Source: CAWDMC01 sp963803295 (lineage in GTDB: Bacteria; Acidobacteriota; Terriglobia; UBA7540). From it: a stretch of DNA of 64,000 nucleotides. Position 1 is the first letter of the stretch; each line of letters starts with the position of its first letter. Both the position numbers and the translations under genes were made by a program. The stretch lies in NCBI GenBank assembly GCA_963803295.1, contig CAWDMC010000020.1, positions 1 to 64,000 on the forward strand. The letters run 5' to 3'. Below, in pieces: positions 9,208 to 21,901 of the stretch. Below the pieces are notes generated by a model that saw only the letters and a program-made list of their open reading frames with translations, had not been told where the DNA came from and made no database searches.

Positions 9208-10797
9208 ATGCACGCGCTGGACTACCTCATCATTATTGCCTATTTCGGCGTTGTGATTCACATTGGCCTTCGCGTTCGCGGGTCGATCCACAGTGGCGAT
9301 GACTTCTTTCTTTCGGGCCGTTCTCTCTCCGCCTTTACGACAGGCCTCGCCTTCGTGGCCGCGAACATGGGTTCGTTCGAGCTAATGGGCGCCTCTGCCA
9401 CCGGCGCCAAGTACGGCATGTTTGCGACCCAACTCAGTTGGATCGGGTGCGTGCCCGCCATGATTTTTTCGGGCTTGATCATGGCCCGTTTCTTCTACGG
9501 CAGTAAGGCACGCAGCGTACCGGAATACCTGCGCCTGCGCTTCGATGAGAAGACCCGGGCGTTGAACGCGATCAACTTTGCCTTGCTTACCATTTTCACT
9601 TCCGGACTCAGCCTGTACGGTCTCGCCGTCGTTTTTCAGGCTTTGTTTCACTGGCCGGTGGGCGTGAGCATTTGGGTTTCGGCAGGAACGGTCTTGACCT
9701 ATGTTTACTTCGGAGGCTTGCGAGCCTCCATTTACACCGAGGTGCTTCAGTTCTTCCTCATCGTGGTCGGCACTCTGCCGCTTTCGGTAATCCTGCTTTC
9801 TTCGTTGGGTGGTTTCTCGGGCTTGCTCAGCCGCTTGCCGCCGCAGATGGCCCACACCTGGGTTCCGGTTCTTCACCCGCAAGGAACCGCTTACGGCGGA
9901 GGGGTCTTCTCGGTGGTGGTCTGTATGGGTGTAGCCAGCTTTGCCTACTGGTCGACCGACTTTCTCGTCGTGCAGAGGGTGCTGGCGGCCAAGAATCTCG
10001 AAGCTGCACAGAAAACGCCGCTCATTGCCGCCTTTCCCAGGATGCTATTGCCGGCTCTGACCGTAGTCCCCGGCTTGGCCGCCCTTATCGTTATCCCTGA
10101 ACAAATCAAGGGAAACTACAACATGGCCATGCCCCTGATGCTTCTTCACTACTACCCGGTCGGACTGGTTGGAATTGCCATGACAGCGCTGCTGGCGAGT
10201 TTCATGTCCGGAATGGCGGGCAACGTGACGGCCTTCAATACGGTGTGGACGTACGACCTGTATCAAACCTATATCGCCCCCAACCGCAGCGACGCCCACT
10301 ATCTCAAGGTGGGCAGGATCGCCACGGTGGCGGGCATCCTGATATCGATTGCGGCGGCCTACACAGCGCGAGGATTTCCTAACATATTCGACTATTGGGC
10401 TCTGGTCTCCACCATCTTTGTCGCGGCGCCGTTCGCCACGTTCCTTCTCGGTGTGTTCACGCGGCGAGTGGGAGGACGCGCGGCCTTTGTCGGGATGATT
10501 GCCGGCATCGCCGGCGCCCAGATTCACTATTTGCTGTATCGCCTCGGGTACATACACTACGGAAGCGATCTCGACATGGATTTCTACGGAGGATTTTATG
10601 GCTTCTCGATTAACCTCGTTGTCGCCCTACTGATAAGCGTCTTCGAATCGAAGGGCCCCTTGCCGCACCGTCCAGGATTGGTTTACTGGGATACACAGCG
10701 CCCACCGCGGACATCGACGCCTTTTTACCGATCGCCACTGGCCCTGGCGCTGGGTGCAACGGCCCTGGTCATCGTTCTGAATGTCATCTTTTGGTGA
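9208..10797 (+). CDS. Sodium:solute symporter (SSS family)
   Basis: An inner-membrane transporter of the SGLT/PutP superfamily, 529 residues and about 13 hydrophobic segments. It opens with LDYLIIIAYFGVVIHIGL and has the family-typical DFFLSGRSL near residue 35. The later segments AYWSTDFLVVQRVLAAKN and LASFMSGMAGNVTAFNTVWTYDLYQ match the core helices around the sodium sites. A GGAGG lies 11 bases upstream of the ATG. The next gene follows after about 50 bases on the same strand, so the two are probably co-transcribed. The substrate cannot be read from the sequence; sugar or organic-acid transport is plausible but inferred. Confidence 0.9.
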   Translation: MHALDYLIIIAYFGVVIHIGLRVRGSIHSGDDFFLSGRSLSAFTTGLAFVAANMGSFELMGASATGAKYGMFATQLSWIGCVPAMIFSGLIMARFFYGSKARSVPEYLRLRFDEKTRALNAINFALLTIFTSGLSLYGLAVVFQALFHWPVGVSIWVSAGTVLTYVYFGGLRASIYTEVLQFFLIVVGTLPLSVILLSSLGGFSGLLSRLPPQMAHTWVPVLHPQGTAYGGGVFSVVVCMGVASFAYWSTDFLVVQRVLAAKNLEAAQKTPLIAAFPRMLLPALTVVPGLAALIVIPEQIKGNYNMAMPLMLLHYYPVGLVGIAMTALLASFMSGMAGNVTAFNTVWTYDLYQTYIAPNRSDAHYLKVGRIATVAGILISIAAAYTARGFPNIFDYWALVSTIFVAAPFATFLLGVFTRRVGGRAAFVGMIAGIAGAQIHYLLYRLGYIHYGSDLDMDFYGGFYGFSINLVVALLISVFESKGPLPHRPGLVYWDTQRPPRTSTPFYRSPLALALGATALVIVLNVIFW

Positions 10798-10846
10798 GAA
10801 GCGCGATCGCGCTTTCAGTCAAAATCAGTATTTGGAAGGAGAACCG

Positions 10847-11284
10847 ATGAGCCGATTTTTGAGTGTCTGCTTGCTCGCAGGCTGCGGGATCGTCTCGATC
10901 TTGGCGGCGTCTCACCCTACGCAAAAAACGTCGATGGAAAGTGCCCGCGCAAATAGGTCAAAAGCCACGATTGAGGGCTTGGTTCGAGATATTGCATGCC
11001 CCGTTCAGAACCTTGATGGAAACGCGACTCATTTGAGCATGAAGTGCGCGCTGGCATGCGTGAGAGCCGGTTCGCCGATCGCTATTCTGACCAAGGATGG
11101 CGACCTGTATCTGCCTATCTCCGACAAAATGCCGGATTACAGTCAGAGGCAAAAGCTGATGTCTTTCGTGGGCAAATATGTGCGAGTAAACGGAATCGTG
11201 TTTGGGCGCAATGGGACGCATGCGATTGTCATCACGGAAATCACGGAAATGAAGGGAGTTCATGTGACGCTAGAGGGAGAGTAA
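10847..11284 (+). CDS. Small secreted hypothetical protein
   Basis: 145 residues, starting at the ATG after GGAAGGAG. Residues 1-22 form a signal peptide (SRFLSVCLLAGCGIVSILAAS). The mature part has three cysteines in the spacing ACPVQNLDGN..MKCALACVRAGSP, followed by IAILTKDGDLYLPIS and a beta-rich tail ending near VITEITEM. I do not recognise a named family; it looks like a small periplasmic OB-like or metal-associated domain. It sits 50 bases after the symporter and is likely in the same transcript. Confidence 0.65.
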   Translation: MSRFLSVCLLAGCGIVSILAASHPTQKTSMESARANRSKATIEGLVRDIACPVQNLDGNATHLSMKCALACVRAGSPIAILTKDGDLYLPISDKMPDYSQRQKLMSFVGKYVRVNGIVFGRNGTHAIVITEITEMKGVHVTLEGE

Positions 11285-11400
11285 CTCGTTCCGAGACGAT
11301 TCCGAAAAGAGTACTTGGTCCATGAATAGCCCATGCGGGTACTATGAGCAACTTCTCCGGTTACCAACTTACCGGTCAGGCGGGATCTCGTGTGAGTCAC

Positions 11401-11732
11401 TTATTCCTCCATTCTGTTTCGCGGTCGAGCCAAGCTCTGAAGGCCCACAAAGGAAAAGAGGTACATTAGTGCCTGAAGGACCGCGACCGCACCCATTCTC
11501 CAATAGTAGCGAGTAAACAGGCCCGCGACGGGAAAACAAGAAAGGAGAACGACGCCACTCGAAGGGCAGCGGGACTCAGCAGGCCGCCGCGATTTTTGCG
11601 ACCAGTCAACAAGCGGAGGCACTTTTCGAGCACCCAGAGACAACCTAGCAAGAGGACCAAGCCTACCACGCCAGCGAGAATAGGATTTTGCTTGTTCAGG
11701 CCCGAACAACAGAACTCACGACGCATAGCCAC
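11401..11732 (-). pseudogene. Possible small membrane protein, frame-split
   Basis: On the minus strand a hydrophobic segment (PILAGVVGLVLLLGCLWVLEKCLRLL) encoded from 11732 (GTG) or 11726 (ATG) runs out of frame near 11545. A second segment in the neighbouring frame continues as GAVAVLQALMYLFSFVGLQ down to 11401. Both frames read Phe-Pro across a TTTTCCC run, so one base there would join them into a two-to-three-helix protein. There is no clear ribosome-binding site. It may equally be non-coding. The remaining parts of 11285-11824 show nothing else. Confidence 0.25.
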
Positions 11733-11824
11733 ATAAAAGTGTCAGCGAGCCCAGAACAAGCCTGGCGGAGATTTGAACCCATCGAGGAAGTTCTTCCCGG
11801 GATGTCGCGCCGAGGAGAGACTCG

Positions 11825-13282
11825 CTAAGACGCCTTTGTGGCCGAACTACGCCCGCCGCGGCGGCCGTATGCGCCGAAAACCAGGGTGCGTTGCGAGAAG
11901 GGTAAGAAGGCCAAGCAGGGCACAGCGAGTAGAGTAATAAACCCGAGTTTGTGGAACAACAAGAATGGTGATAAGGCCCAGACCAGGTCGATAAGAACAA
12001 TGAAAGGAAAGATTCGATAAAACAAACGCCCCAAGTCCCTGTAGTCGTAGGCAACGGCTGCAAGCAGATAGAGTCGCACTGCCGCCGCGCCGCACAGAAC
12101 GATGAGCGTCCCCTCGACTAGATTGGCCGGCCCAACCAGCCGCAGCATTCCTTGAAAACCCACTGGAATACGGTGCACATTATCCGGAAGATAGTTGAAC
12201 GCCGCTGCATACATCGCCAAGTAGCCCACCTGGATCGCGGTAAACAACGCACACGCAAGCCGGCGTGAGATGAGGTCGTCCTGGTTGTCGTGGGCTGCCG
12301 GAGCTGGGGATAGCCCACTGCCTCGCAACGTCTTGAGGTCGGCGAGGAGTTCGCTCACCGAAGCGTAACGTGCCTCGGGCCTCTTACTCAGGCACTTATG
12401 CAGGATCCGATCGAGTTCCAAGTAGTCCGGGTCTCCGGAGTCGATTTGCGGCAAGGGCGGAGCTTGCATACTTAGCACTCGACGGCGCGCCGAATCCGCA
12501 TTTCCACCCGCGAAAGGATTGAAGCCTGCAGTCATTTCATATAAGGTCAGTCCCAGGGAATAGATATCCGTTCGAAAATCCACGGGCTCCGGGACGGCTT
12601 GTTCAGGAGACATATAGTCTGCAGTACCGAGTATGAGCGCGGCAGATTTGCCGGTCGGGTCAACGAACGTCGATCCTCCGTCACCGGCTGACGCCCCCTG
12701 AGAGAACACCCTGATCCGTTTGGCCAAGCCGAAATCCAGAATCTTGATGTGGCTTGGGCCGTCCTGCTGAGGAACCAACATGATGTTCTTCGGTTTGAGG
12801 TCACGGTGGATAAATCCCTTTGCGTGAGCCGCTAACAGAGCCTCGCCGGCCTCGATGCCGATGCCCAGGATCTCGCCGAGTCCGAAACGCTTTTCACCCA
12901 AGAGGGTGTGCAAAGTGCTCCCCTCGACGAGCTCGTAAACGATAAACACCATTTCCTCGCCGTCGTCATGACTGTCCGTGGCCCGTGCGATGCCCGGATG
13001 GTTTATGAGGGCAGAGGCATGTATCTCGAGGGCCACACGCTGACGAAACTGTGGGTCTCGCAGGAGCTCGGGTTTAATCCTCTTAAGCGCGACAGCGCAT
13101 CCCAAGCGGTCGTCGTGGGCACGGTATACATCTCCCATTCCTCCGCCATCAATAAGGCTCTCGATGCGGTAACGCTTGACCAGAACCTCACCGGGAAGTA
13201 GCCGGTCGCCACTTCTTGCTTCGGTCGGGGCAGGACAAGGTTCAGACTCGCTGTCTACGCGAGTCGTCTCTTTGCTAAGCAT
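11825..13282 (-). CDS. Ser/Thr protein kinase with C-terminal membrane domain
   Basis: A Hanks-type kinase that phosphorylates protein Ser/Thr residues. The start at 13282 was chosen because GGGAGG lies five bases upstream (485 residues). The kinase domain spans about 35-320: glycine loop DGGGMGDVYRA, lysine K67 in VALKRI, catalytic HRDLKPKN with D161, DFG at D183, and activation/APE-like region YMSPEQA. After a linker (about 320-340), residues 345-470 hold four or five hydrophobic segments and no recognisable sensor. The kinase is therefore cytosolic with a C-terminal membrane anchor, instead of the more common single helix followed by TPR, WD40 or PASTA domains. It stands alone, and its signal is unknown. 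Confidence 0.9.
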   Translation of the reverse strand: MLSKETTRVDSESEPCPAPTEARSGDRLLPGEVLVKRYRIESLIDGGGMGDVYRAHDDRLGCAVALKRIKPELLRDPQFRQRVALEIHASALINHPGIARATDSHDDGEEMVFIVYELVEGSTLHTLLGEKRFGLGEILGIGIEAGEALLAAHAKGFIHRDLKPKNIMLVPQQDGPSHIKILDFGLAKRIRVFSQGASAGDGGSTFVDPTGKSAALILGTADYMSPEQAVPEPVDFRTDIYSLGLTLYEMTAGFNPFAGGNADSARRRVLSMQAPPLPQIDSGDPDYLELDRILHKCLSKRPEARYASVSELLADLKTLRGSGLSPAPAAHDNQDDLISRRLACALFTAIQVGYLAMYAAAFNYLPDNVHRIPVGFQGMLRLVGPANLVEGTLIVLCGAAAVRLYLLAAVAYDYRDLGRLFYRIFPFIVLIDLVWALSPFLLFHKLGFITLLAVPCLAFLPFSQRTLVFGAYGRRGGRSSATKAS

Positions 13283-13452
13283 TGCGGCCTCCCGGCACTC
13301 GCCCTTTGTCGCGATCGGGAGCTTACGTCTCTTCAATTGAGCCCGATGTTACCTCCCGGGGGTGTTGTTGTAAAGTCGATCCTCCAGGGGTTCGAGAGAT
13401 CATGCCGGACCGCATTAATTCGAGGTGCGATCGCTAGCAAGCCTATTCAAGT

Positions 13453-14478
13453 TTACTGCTGAGGATAGGGAGAACTACCTGGCGGCGTGGAGGGATCGGT
13501 TGGCGGCGGCGCCGAAACCGGGCGGGGATGCGGGACATTGGGATCTTGCGAGCGTCCAGGACGCGGGACGTTGCGGCCGGCGGGCGATTCCTCAGTCATG
13601 GGCTCGGGTCCGACATCACCGGTCGGGGGAAGAGGTCCGGGACGGCCATCGACACCGAAGTCCCACACCTCAAGATTCAGCTTCGCTTCCTGGTTGGCGC
13701 CAGGGACAAGCTCGCCCAGCGCGTACTCGCCAGGATCAAGCGGCTGAATAGGTCTGATCATGTAGAGACCGGGGGCGACCTGCCGACGTACAGCGAGGAT
13801 GAAGTTGCGCAACTCGCCTGACTTCCCCACCCCGGCGCCGGACTGGATCTTCTCCACCACCCGGCTTTCTTTGGCCGTTTTGACGGGAATCAGTTGGGCC
13901 TGAGCACCCCAGTTGTCAGCGGCCTGAATGTAGAAAGCCGGCTGCAGGCTGGTAAGGCGCACCGCCGCGTGGGCCCCGTCAATCTCGACCAGCGAGCGGC
14001 CCTTGAGCAGCGGTCCGGGAAGGGCAATGCTCAGCGCGAGGCGCTTCTTGTCGGTCACTACCCGGCCCGCCGATTGGATCAGCGTGTAGACTCGCTGACC
14101 GTCGAAGGCGTACACGCCGTCCTGGTTGGGAAGATGGAATCCTGGAGCTACCTGGTAGCCCGTCGGCACGGTAGCTTCAAAACGCTGATGCTCGATCTGC
14201 TTGGCCTGATCCACTCGCTTGGCCCGCTCGCCTTCGAGCTCTTGGGCGTTACGTTTGGTGGCCTCGAAGTCCACGAGAGAGGCCGGGATTTCCTCCCAGT
14301 CCGAGCGCTCGATGCTGTAGTAATGCACGCGATCGCCGCGAACCTCGTAGCTCTTCACGAGCTGATAGCTGCCGTCTTTCAGATACAGTCTGGTGGAGGC
14401 GTAGGCGGCGCGGGCGAAGAGAAGAAGCGCAACCAAGGCCAGAAACTCGACAAAACCCTCGCGGCGGGAAAATATCAC
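13453..14478 (-). CDS. Exported hypothetical protein with proline-rich tail
   Basis: 341 residues. The N-terminal hydrophobic segment (residues 9-27, FLALVALLLFARAAYA) is a signal peptide. A short motif RLYLKDGSYQLVKSYEVRGDRVHYYSIERSDWEEIP follows, then a charged stretch, then a beta-rich domain (GVYAFDGQRVYTLIQ; YMIRPIQPLDPGEYAL). The last 60 residues are Pro/Gly/Ser-rich and probably disordered. I do not know a named function; such proteins recur in Acidobacteriota (recollection, not checked). It lies downstream of the sigma-factor gene on the same strand, separated by about 250 bases containing a phased GATCCG repeat. Confidence 0.65.
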   Translation of the reverse strand: MIFSRREGFVEFLALVALLLFARAAYASTRLYLKDGSYQLVKSYEVRGDRVHYYSIERSDWEEIPASLVDFEATKRNAQELEGERAKRVDQAKQIEHQRFEATVPTGYQVAPGFHLPNQDGVYAFDGQRVYTLIQSAGRVVTDKKRLALSIALPGPLLKGRSLVEIDGAHAAVRLTSLQPAFYIQAADNWGAQAQLIPVKTAKESRVVEKIQSGAGVGKSGELRNFILAVRRQVAPGLYMIRPIQPLDPGEYALGELVPGANQEAKLNLEVWDFGVDGRPGPLPPTGDVGPEPMTEESPAGRNVPRPGRSQDPNVPHPRPVSAPPPTDPSTPPGSSPYPQQ

Positions 14479-14540
14479 AAACCAAGCCTCCCACTCGCTT
14501 AGATGCTAACGCCGGCGTCCGCGCGGCGCAAGCGTGCCCT

Positions 14541-14585
14541 GATCCGACTGATCCGACAAAGATCCGGCCAGATTCGATCGATCCG
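14541..14585. promoter_or_regulatory. Phased GATCCG direct repeats upstream of the exported-protein gene
   Basis: GATCCG occurs at 14541, 14550, 14561 and 14580, with GATTCG at 14571. The spacing is 9-11 bases, about one helical turn. The array lies 60-110 bases upstream of the minus-strand start at 14478. It is a candidate binding array for a cooperative regulator; no such regulator is identified. Confidence 0.3.
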
Positions 14586-14725
14586 GTCGCCACAATCCGC
14601 AGGCATTTTGATGGCGTTTACGCGATTGCGACGCGGGTCCGCCGCGATTCCAAAAAAGCGCGCCGGAAGGACGGATCGTGCATTCGCCATTCCGGCGCCG
14701 GGAGGGTAAGACGACTCGAAGGGAA

Positions 14726-15622
14726 CTAAAGCGTGACCTCGCTTGAAGCAGCACCCAATCCGGCGACAACGTAGGCCGGCGGGACCGCGGGCTGCGAAGG
14801 ATGCAGCAAGGTCCTGACGCGCGTCCGAAGGCGCGCCAGCGCCGCGGTGTGGATCTGTGAGATGCGCGACTCGTCGATGCCCAGCCGCTCGCCAATCTCC
14901 TTCATAGTGAGGTCCTGCTCATAGTACATCGACATCATGGCGCGATCGCGATCGCACAGGCAAGCCATGGCGCGGTTCAGCAGGTCGCGCTGCTGGCTGC
15001 GCCAGGCGAGGTCAAAGGCGTTTACCTGAATCTTATCCGCGATATTCTCCTGGTCGGGTTGCTTGATCTCCACCGCTTCCATGGGACGCAGCCAATCGAC
15101 ACCAACGGGTTGCAGCTCGTGGACGGTGCGATACCACTTCTTGAGGCTTACGCCCAGGCCGGCGGCCATCTCCTCGTCGCTGACGGGACGTCCCAGCTTC
15201 ACTTCGAGCTGCCGGTAGGTGCGCTCCGCCCGCTTGGCTTTTTTGCGCATGTCACGGGAGGCGGTATCGAGGGTCCGCAGTCCGTCAAGAATGGCGCCGC
15301 GAATGCGATGACGGGCGTAGCTCTCGATCTTGACGTGCTTGCTTTTGTCGAACTTGCGCACGGCGTCGATGAGCCCCAGGATGCCGGCGCCCGCCAACTC
15401 ATCCACGTCCACGTGGGCCGGGAGGTGGTCCCGCATCTGGTAGGCTACACGCCTTACCAAGGGAAGCAGGCTCACCATAAGCTGATCGCGTTCGGCGCGC
15501 AGGCTCCGGGCCGAGGCCGCATGTTGGGCTGTACGATGCTGAGTTCTGGTGGCAGTCTTACGCTTGGAGCGGCGCCCTACGGAGCGATTTGCTTTCCCGA
15601 TTGCTGTTGCTTGCGTGGCCAT
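14726..15622 (-). CDS. RNA polymerase sigma factor, FliA/WhiG (sigma-28) type
   Basis: 298 residues from the ATG at 15622; the longer open frame upstream lacks family similarity. Region 2 is clear (LVRRVAYQMRDHLPAHVDVDELAGAGILGLIDAVRKFD, then YARHRIRGAILDGLRTLD), as is region 3 (YRQLEVKLGRPVSDEEMAAGLGVS). Region 4 is LTMKEIGERLGIDESRISQIHTAALARLR, with the DESRISQ recognition helix typical of FliA. The basic N-terminal 60 residues are specific to this protein. Sigma-28 factors direct transcription of late flagellar or other specialised genes. No flagellar gene is present in the window, so the regulon cannot be stated. Confidence 0.9.
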   Translation of the reverse strand: MATQATAIGKANRSVGRRSKRKTATRTQHRTAQHAASARSLRAERDQLMVSLLPLVRRVAYQMRDHLPAHVDVDELAGAGILGLIDAVRKFDKSKHVKIESYARHRIRGAILDGLRTLDTASRDMRKKAKRAERTYRQLEVKLGRPVSDEEMAAGLGVSLKKWYRTVHELQPVGVDWLRPMEAVEIKQPDQENIADKIQVNAFDLAWRSQQRDLLNRAMACLCDRDRAMMSMYYEQDLTMKEIGERLGIDESRISQIHTAALARLRTRVRTLLHPSQPAVPPAYVVAGLGAASSEVTL

Positions 15623-16143
15623 TCTGCTTTTCCCCCTCGAAGTTTGCTGAACCGTTCTCTCTCGGTTCGGGCGTATGAAAAGCAGCCAGTTTGCCAACTT
15701 TGGTACGCCTGGTACCTTCGTGCGAGGGTGGCGGAGTAGAAGTCCACCAGCAGCGACGAGCAGCGTCTGGTACTTCAGACGGCTCTGCAACCGTGTATCG
15801 CGGGTCACCCGTGGTATTAGCTGAGGGTTGGGGCGAGTGTTCGGGACATCGGCTTTGAGGATCGCATCACATCAGTACCACAGTACCCAGTACCGTCGGC
15901 GGGGGTCGCCTCTCTAGCCGACGAATACGGCAGGTACTTTCGTACTCAACTGGCACGGGGTTTCTGGCCGGTTACGGGGAGGACAAATGCTACTTCGGTT
16001 TGGGGCTATTCCAGAATGGGAAGATTCTTCCCATTTCGGGAATTGCGAACGGCCACTTTCGGTGGATTCGGCTCTCATGCAGTTGCCTGGGACAGCCGAT
16101 ATCGAGGTGAGGTTGGAGAGACAGAAGACGGGAGATCGCTCGA
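15623..16143. other. Intergenic, divergent promoter region
   Basis: About 520 bases between the divergent sigma-factor and zinc-ribbon genes. I see AGTACC-type short repeats near 15872-15895 and no gene, terminator or clear promoter hexamers. Confidence 0.4.
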
Positions 16144-16530
16144 ATGCCAAGAAACAAAAGTAATGTGAGGCGAACTTCGGAGGCCGGACATTCGCCAAAA
16201 ATGTTAGGCGCCCATCAACCGATCGAGCGGGCAAAGCCGCTAACTGGAGCGGACGGCAGCATCCCCTCCAGTCTGCATCGGGTTGAGGGCGGTCCGCTCT
16301 CCTCCTTGAGCCCTGGCGAAATTCTCGTGCTCTCTGATTCGAATAATTACTTCGAGCTGGAAGACGCGATCTTCTACGCAGTTCTCGCCTGTCCCAGCTG
16401 TGGCGCCCTTATTCCGGTAACTCCCTCGCAGTATTTCGGAGCCCTGCCCCTGATGTGCGGATCGAATTCTTGCTGCTGCCGCTTCCGCATTGCCAATAAG
16501 AGCAGCCTGGTCTACCTCCCAGTCGTATAG
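16144..16530 (+). CDS. Small hypothetical protein with zinc-ribbon-like cysteines
   Basis: 128 residues. The ATG is preceded by GGGAG at a usable distance. The C-terminal half contains LACPSCGALIPV, then GALPLMCGSNSCCCRFRI. The CPSCG knuckle and later cysteines resemble a zinc ribbon, so nucleic-acid or protein binding is possible. The N-terminal 45 residues are polar and uninformative. No family is recognised. It is isolated between the divergent sigma factor and the convergent metH. Confidence 0.5.
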   Translation: MPRNKSNVRRTSEAGHSPKMLGAHQPIERAKPLTGADGSIPSSLHRVEGGPLSSLSPGEILVLSDSNNYFELEDAIFYAVLACPSCGALIPVTPSQYFGALPLMCGSNSCCCRFRIANKSSLVYLPVV

Positions 16531-16668
16531 TAGGTCGTGCCGGGAGTGCACCGCAGGACCGCGCTGCCGGCACCGTACCGGTCTCAAGGCCAACTTCGGT
16601 TCAGAATCCCGCAGGATTCCCGCGCGTTTTCCGCACTTTTTCCGCATCCCTTCGGAGCTCAATTCTGA

Positions 16669-16718
16669 AGCGGCGCTGTCCTCAGCGCTGAAGACGCCGG
16701 TGGGGACACCGGCGCTAC
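16669..16718. repeat. GTAG-headed palindrome, inverted
   Basis: It ends in GGCGCTAC (CTAC at 16715-16718) and contains the hairpin GCCGGTG-GGGA-CACCGGC, the same unit as at 9101-9158 and in 38460-38690. It lies between the zinc-ribbon gene and the 3' end of metH. Confidence 0.6.
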
Positions 16719-16792
16719 AGTAAGATCGTCAAGAAATGACAGGGGAGGTAGGGCCGAACGGCGTTCGGCCCACCTGCGGGTGCGGCCGGCCC

Positions 16793-20413
<3,621 letters not shown>

Positions 20414-20940
20414 GGCGCCGTCAATTATGGCGATCCGCTGTTTGAGGATGTGAGCGAGTTCCGAAGTCGTGACATTAACCGATGGGCTTGCGAAGAGACA
20501 CCTCCTTATATCCGCTGACGCCGGGTCATGTCATTGTTGTACGCTACCCCAACCGGGCAAGCATTCAAATGCAGACCTTTATACAATTTTATCACACACA
20601 CCGACCACGGGTTCACTCCTCACGTCGCACTACAGAAAAAGTTACTAGTCCTAAGTAATAGTTGCGCGCCGCTACTACTAGTTGCCATTAACTAAATGAG
20701 ATAGAAAGACATCGCGGATGCTGTGGGGTGGCTGCGGGAGGTTTCGTTGGGTGAAGGCAAGCCGCGAAGAGGCGCCTGAAAGTTCATAGCCTGAACTATT
20801 TCGCGGCCGCAATCACTTCTCGGCGAACCCTGGGTCAAAGCGCGCCGCGAGGTCGGCTCTCTCCCTTGGTTTTTCGAGCAGCTTAAACACAGAGCGTCCT
20901 CGAAGGTACGCTGACTTTCGACACTCATTCGCGGCATCGA

Positions 20941-21035
20941 GGGGATGGCGCGCTCCGCCTTTGGCGGAGGCCACGGGCTGGAAGCCCCGTGCCACATCGA
21001 GGGGGCATGGCCATCCTGGCCATGTCGGGCACGAA
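20941..21035. repeat. Dispersed repeat, inverted copy of the 38.5-kb family
   Basis: The reverse complement carries the same words as 38500-38560: TGGCCATGCC, GATGTGGCACGGG and CTTCCAGCCCGTGG. It begins with a CTCCGCC-TTT-GGCGGAG hairpin. It sits in the gene-poor stretch 20520-21280, where nothing else was recognised apart from the downstream toxin-antitoxin operator. Confidence 0.55.
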
Positions 21036-21282
21036 AACTTAATTCGCTATCGAGAGGGTTAGCGCTCCGCGCTTGCGGGAGGAGTCTAGTGGATTGTTTG
21101 CTCTAAGAGCCTCGCGGCACTCGCACTGAAGTCGGAATCGCTGGGCTCGAGCCGGGTTGCTATCCGGTATTGCTCGAGGGCTCCCCGCTGGTTTCCACGT
21201 CTCTCAAGCGCGATACCCAAGTTTATAGTGTGCCATCGCGTTCCCGGACTCAAGGCGCCTTAAAAACGTTAAGCGCAAGAAG

Positions 21283-21300
21283 GTATAACTTAGGTTATAC
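21283..21300. promoter_or_regulatory. Palindromic operator of the toxin-antitoxin pair
   Basis: GTATAAC (21283-21289) and GTTATAC (21294-21300) form a perfect inverted repeat with a TTAG spacer, directly in front of the antitoxin ATG at 21302 and overlapping a TATACT-like -10. This is where an autoregulating ribbon-helix-helix antitoxin would bind. Confidence 0.55.
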
Positions 21301-21301
21301 T

Positions 21302-21544
21302 ATGCCCATGAAAACCGCAATTTCCATTCCCGATACGCTCTTTAACGATGCAGAGCGCACAGCAAAGCGGCTTGGTGTATCGCGCAGTCGACTCTACGCC
21401 ATTGCCATTCAGGCTTTCCTGAATGCACACCGAGGGCTCGGAGTGCGCGAGGCGCTCGACTCGGTTTACAGTTCTGAAGACTCGACCATCGATCCAATAC
21501 TCTCTGCACTGCAGAACGCAGCCGTAACTCCTGAGGAATGGTAA
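21302..21544 (+). CDS. Ribbon-helix-helix antitoxin (MazE/ChpI-like)
   Basis: 80 residues: MPMKTAISIPDTLFNDAERTAKRLGVSRSRLYAIAIQ is a classic ribbon-helix-helix DNA-binding domain (strand KTAISIP, helix A, turn GVSRS, helix B). It is followed by an acidic tail (YSSEDSTIDP..TPEEW) that would neutralise the toxin. The stop overlaps the toxin start as TAATG, so the pair is translationally coupled. The second ATG at 21308 is an alternative start. Regulation is probably autogenous through the palindrome just upstream. Confidence 0.85.
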   Translation: MPMKTAISIPDTLFNDAERTAKRLGVSRSRLYAIAIQAFLNAHRGLGVREALDSVYSSEDSTIDPILSALQNAAVTPEEW

Positions 21545-21882
21545 TGCGACGTGGAGAACTCTGGTGGGCACCCTTGCCACCTCCGGTCGGATCAGGACCT
21601 GGTCATCGGCGCCCGGTACTAGTCGTACAAATGAATAGTTTCAACGACAGCCTGATCCGCACCTGCATCGTAGTGGCTATGACTTCCAACCTGCGCTTAG
21701 CGGCATCTCCAGGAAACGTACTGTGCCGCAAGCGGCAAACTGGCCTACCCAAAGATTCAGTTGCTAACGTCTCCCAGCTTCTGACTTTGGACAAAGGTCT
21801 TCTGACCGAACGTTGTGGACGAATATCACCGCGTCTCTTGGCTGAAGTCGAAGCCGGACTGCGCTTGGTTCTCGGACTATGA
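21544..21882 (+). CDS. MazF/PemK-type endoribonuclease toxin
   Basis: 112 residues; MazF toxins cleave RNA at short motifs and stall growth. The family marks are RRGELWWAPLPPPVGSGPGHRRPVLVVQ at the N-terminus (the RG-E-W start and the GHRRPVLVVQ strand with the conserved arginine). Further marks are a central VVAMTSNLRLA strand and KDSVANVSQLLTLDKGLL in place of the usual DS..N..Q....D. The length is normal. An ATG six bases earlier (21538) is also possible; the overlapping 21544 start fits coupling to the antitoxin. Confidence 0.9.
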   Translation: MRRGELWWAPLPPPVGSGPGHRRPVLVVQMNSFNDSLIRTCIVVAMTSNLRLAASPGNVLCRKRQTGLPKDSVANVSQLLTLDKGLLTERCGRISPRLLAEVEAGLRLVLGL

Positions 21883-21901
21883 ACCGGGCTCGATTCGCCG
21901 C

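Noticed and set aside
20515..20690. Cobalamin or SAM riboswitch in the metH leader
   Set aside because: None of the conserved core words of the known classes could be recognised.
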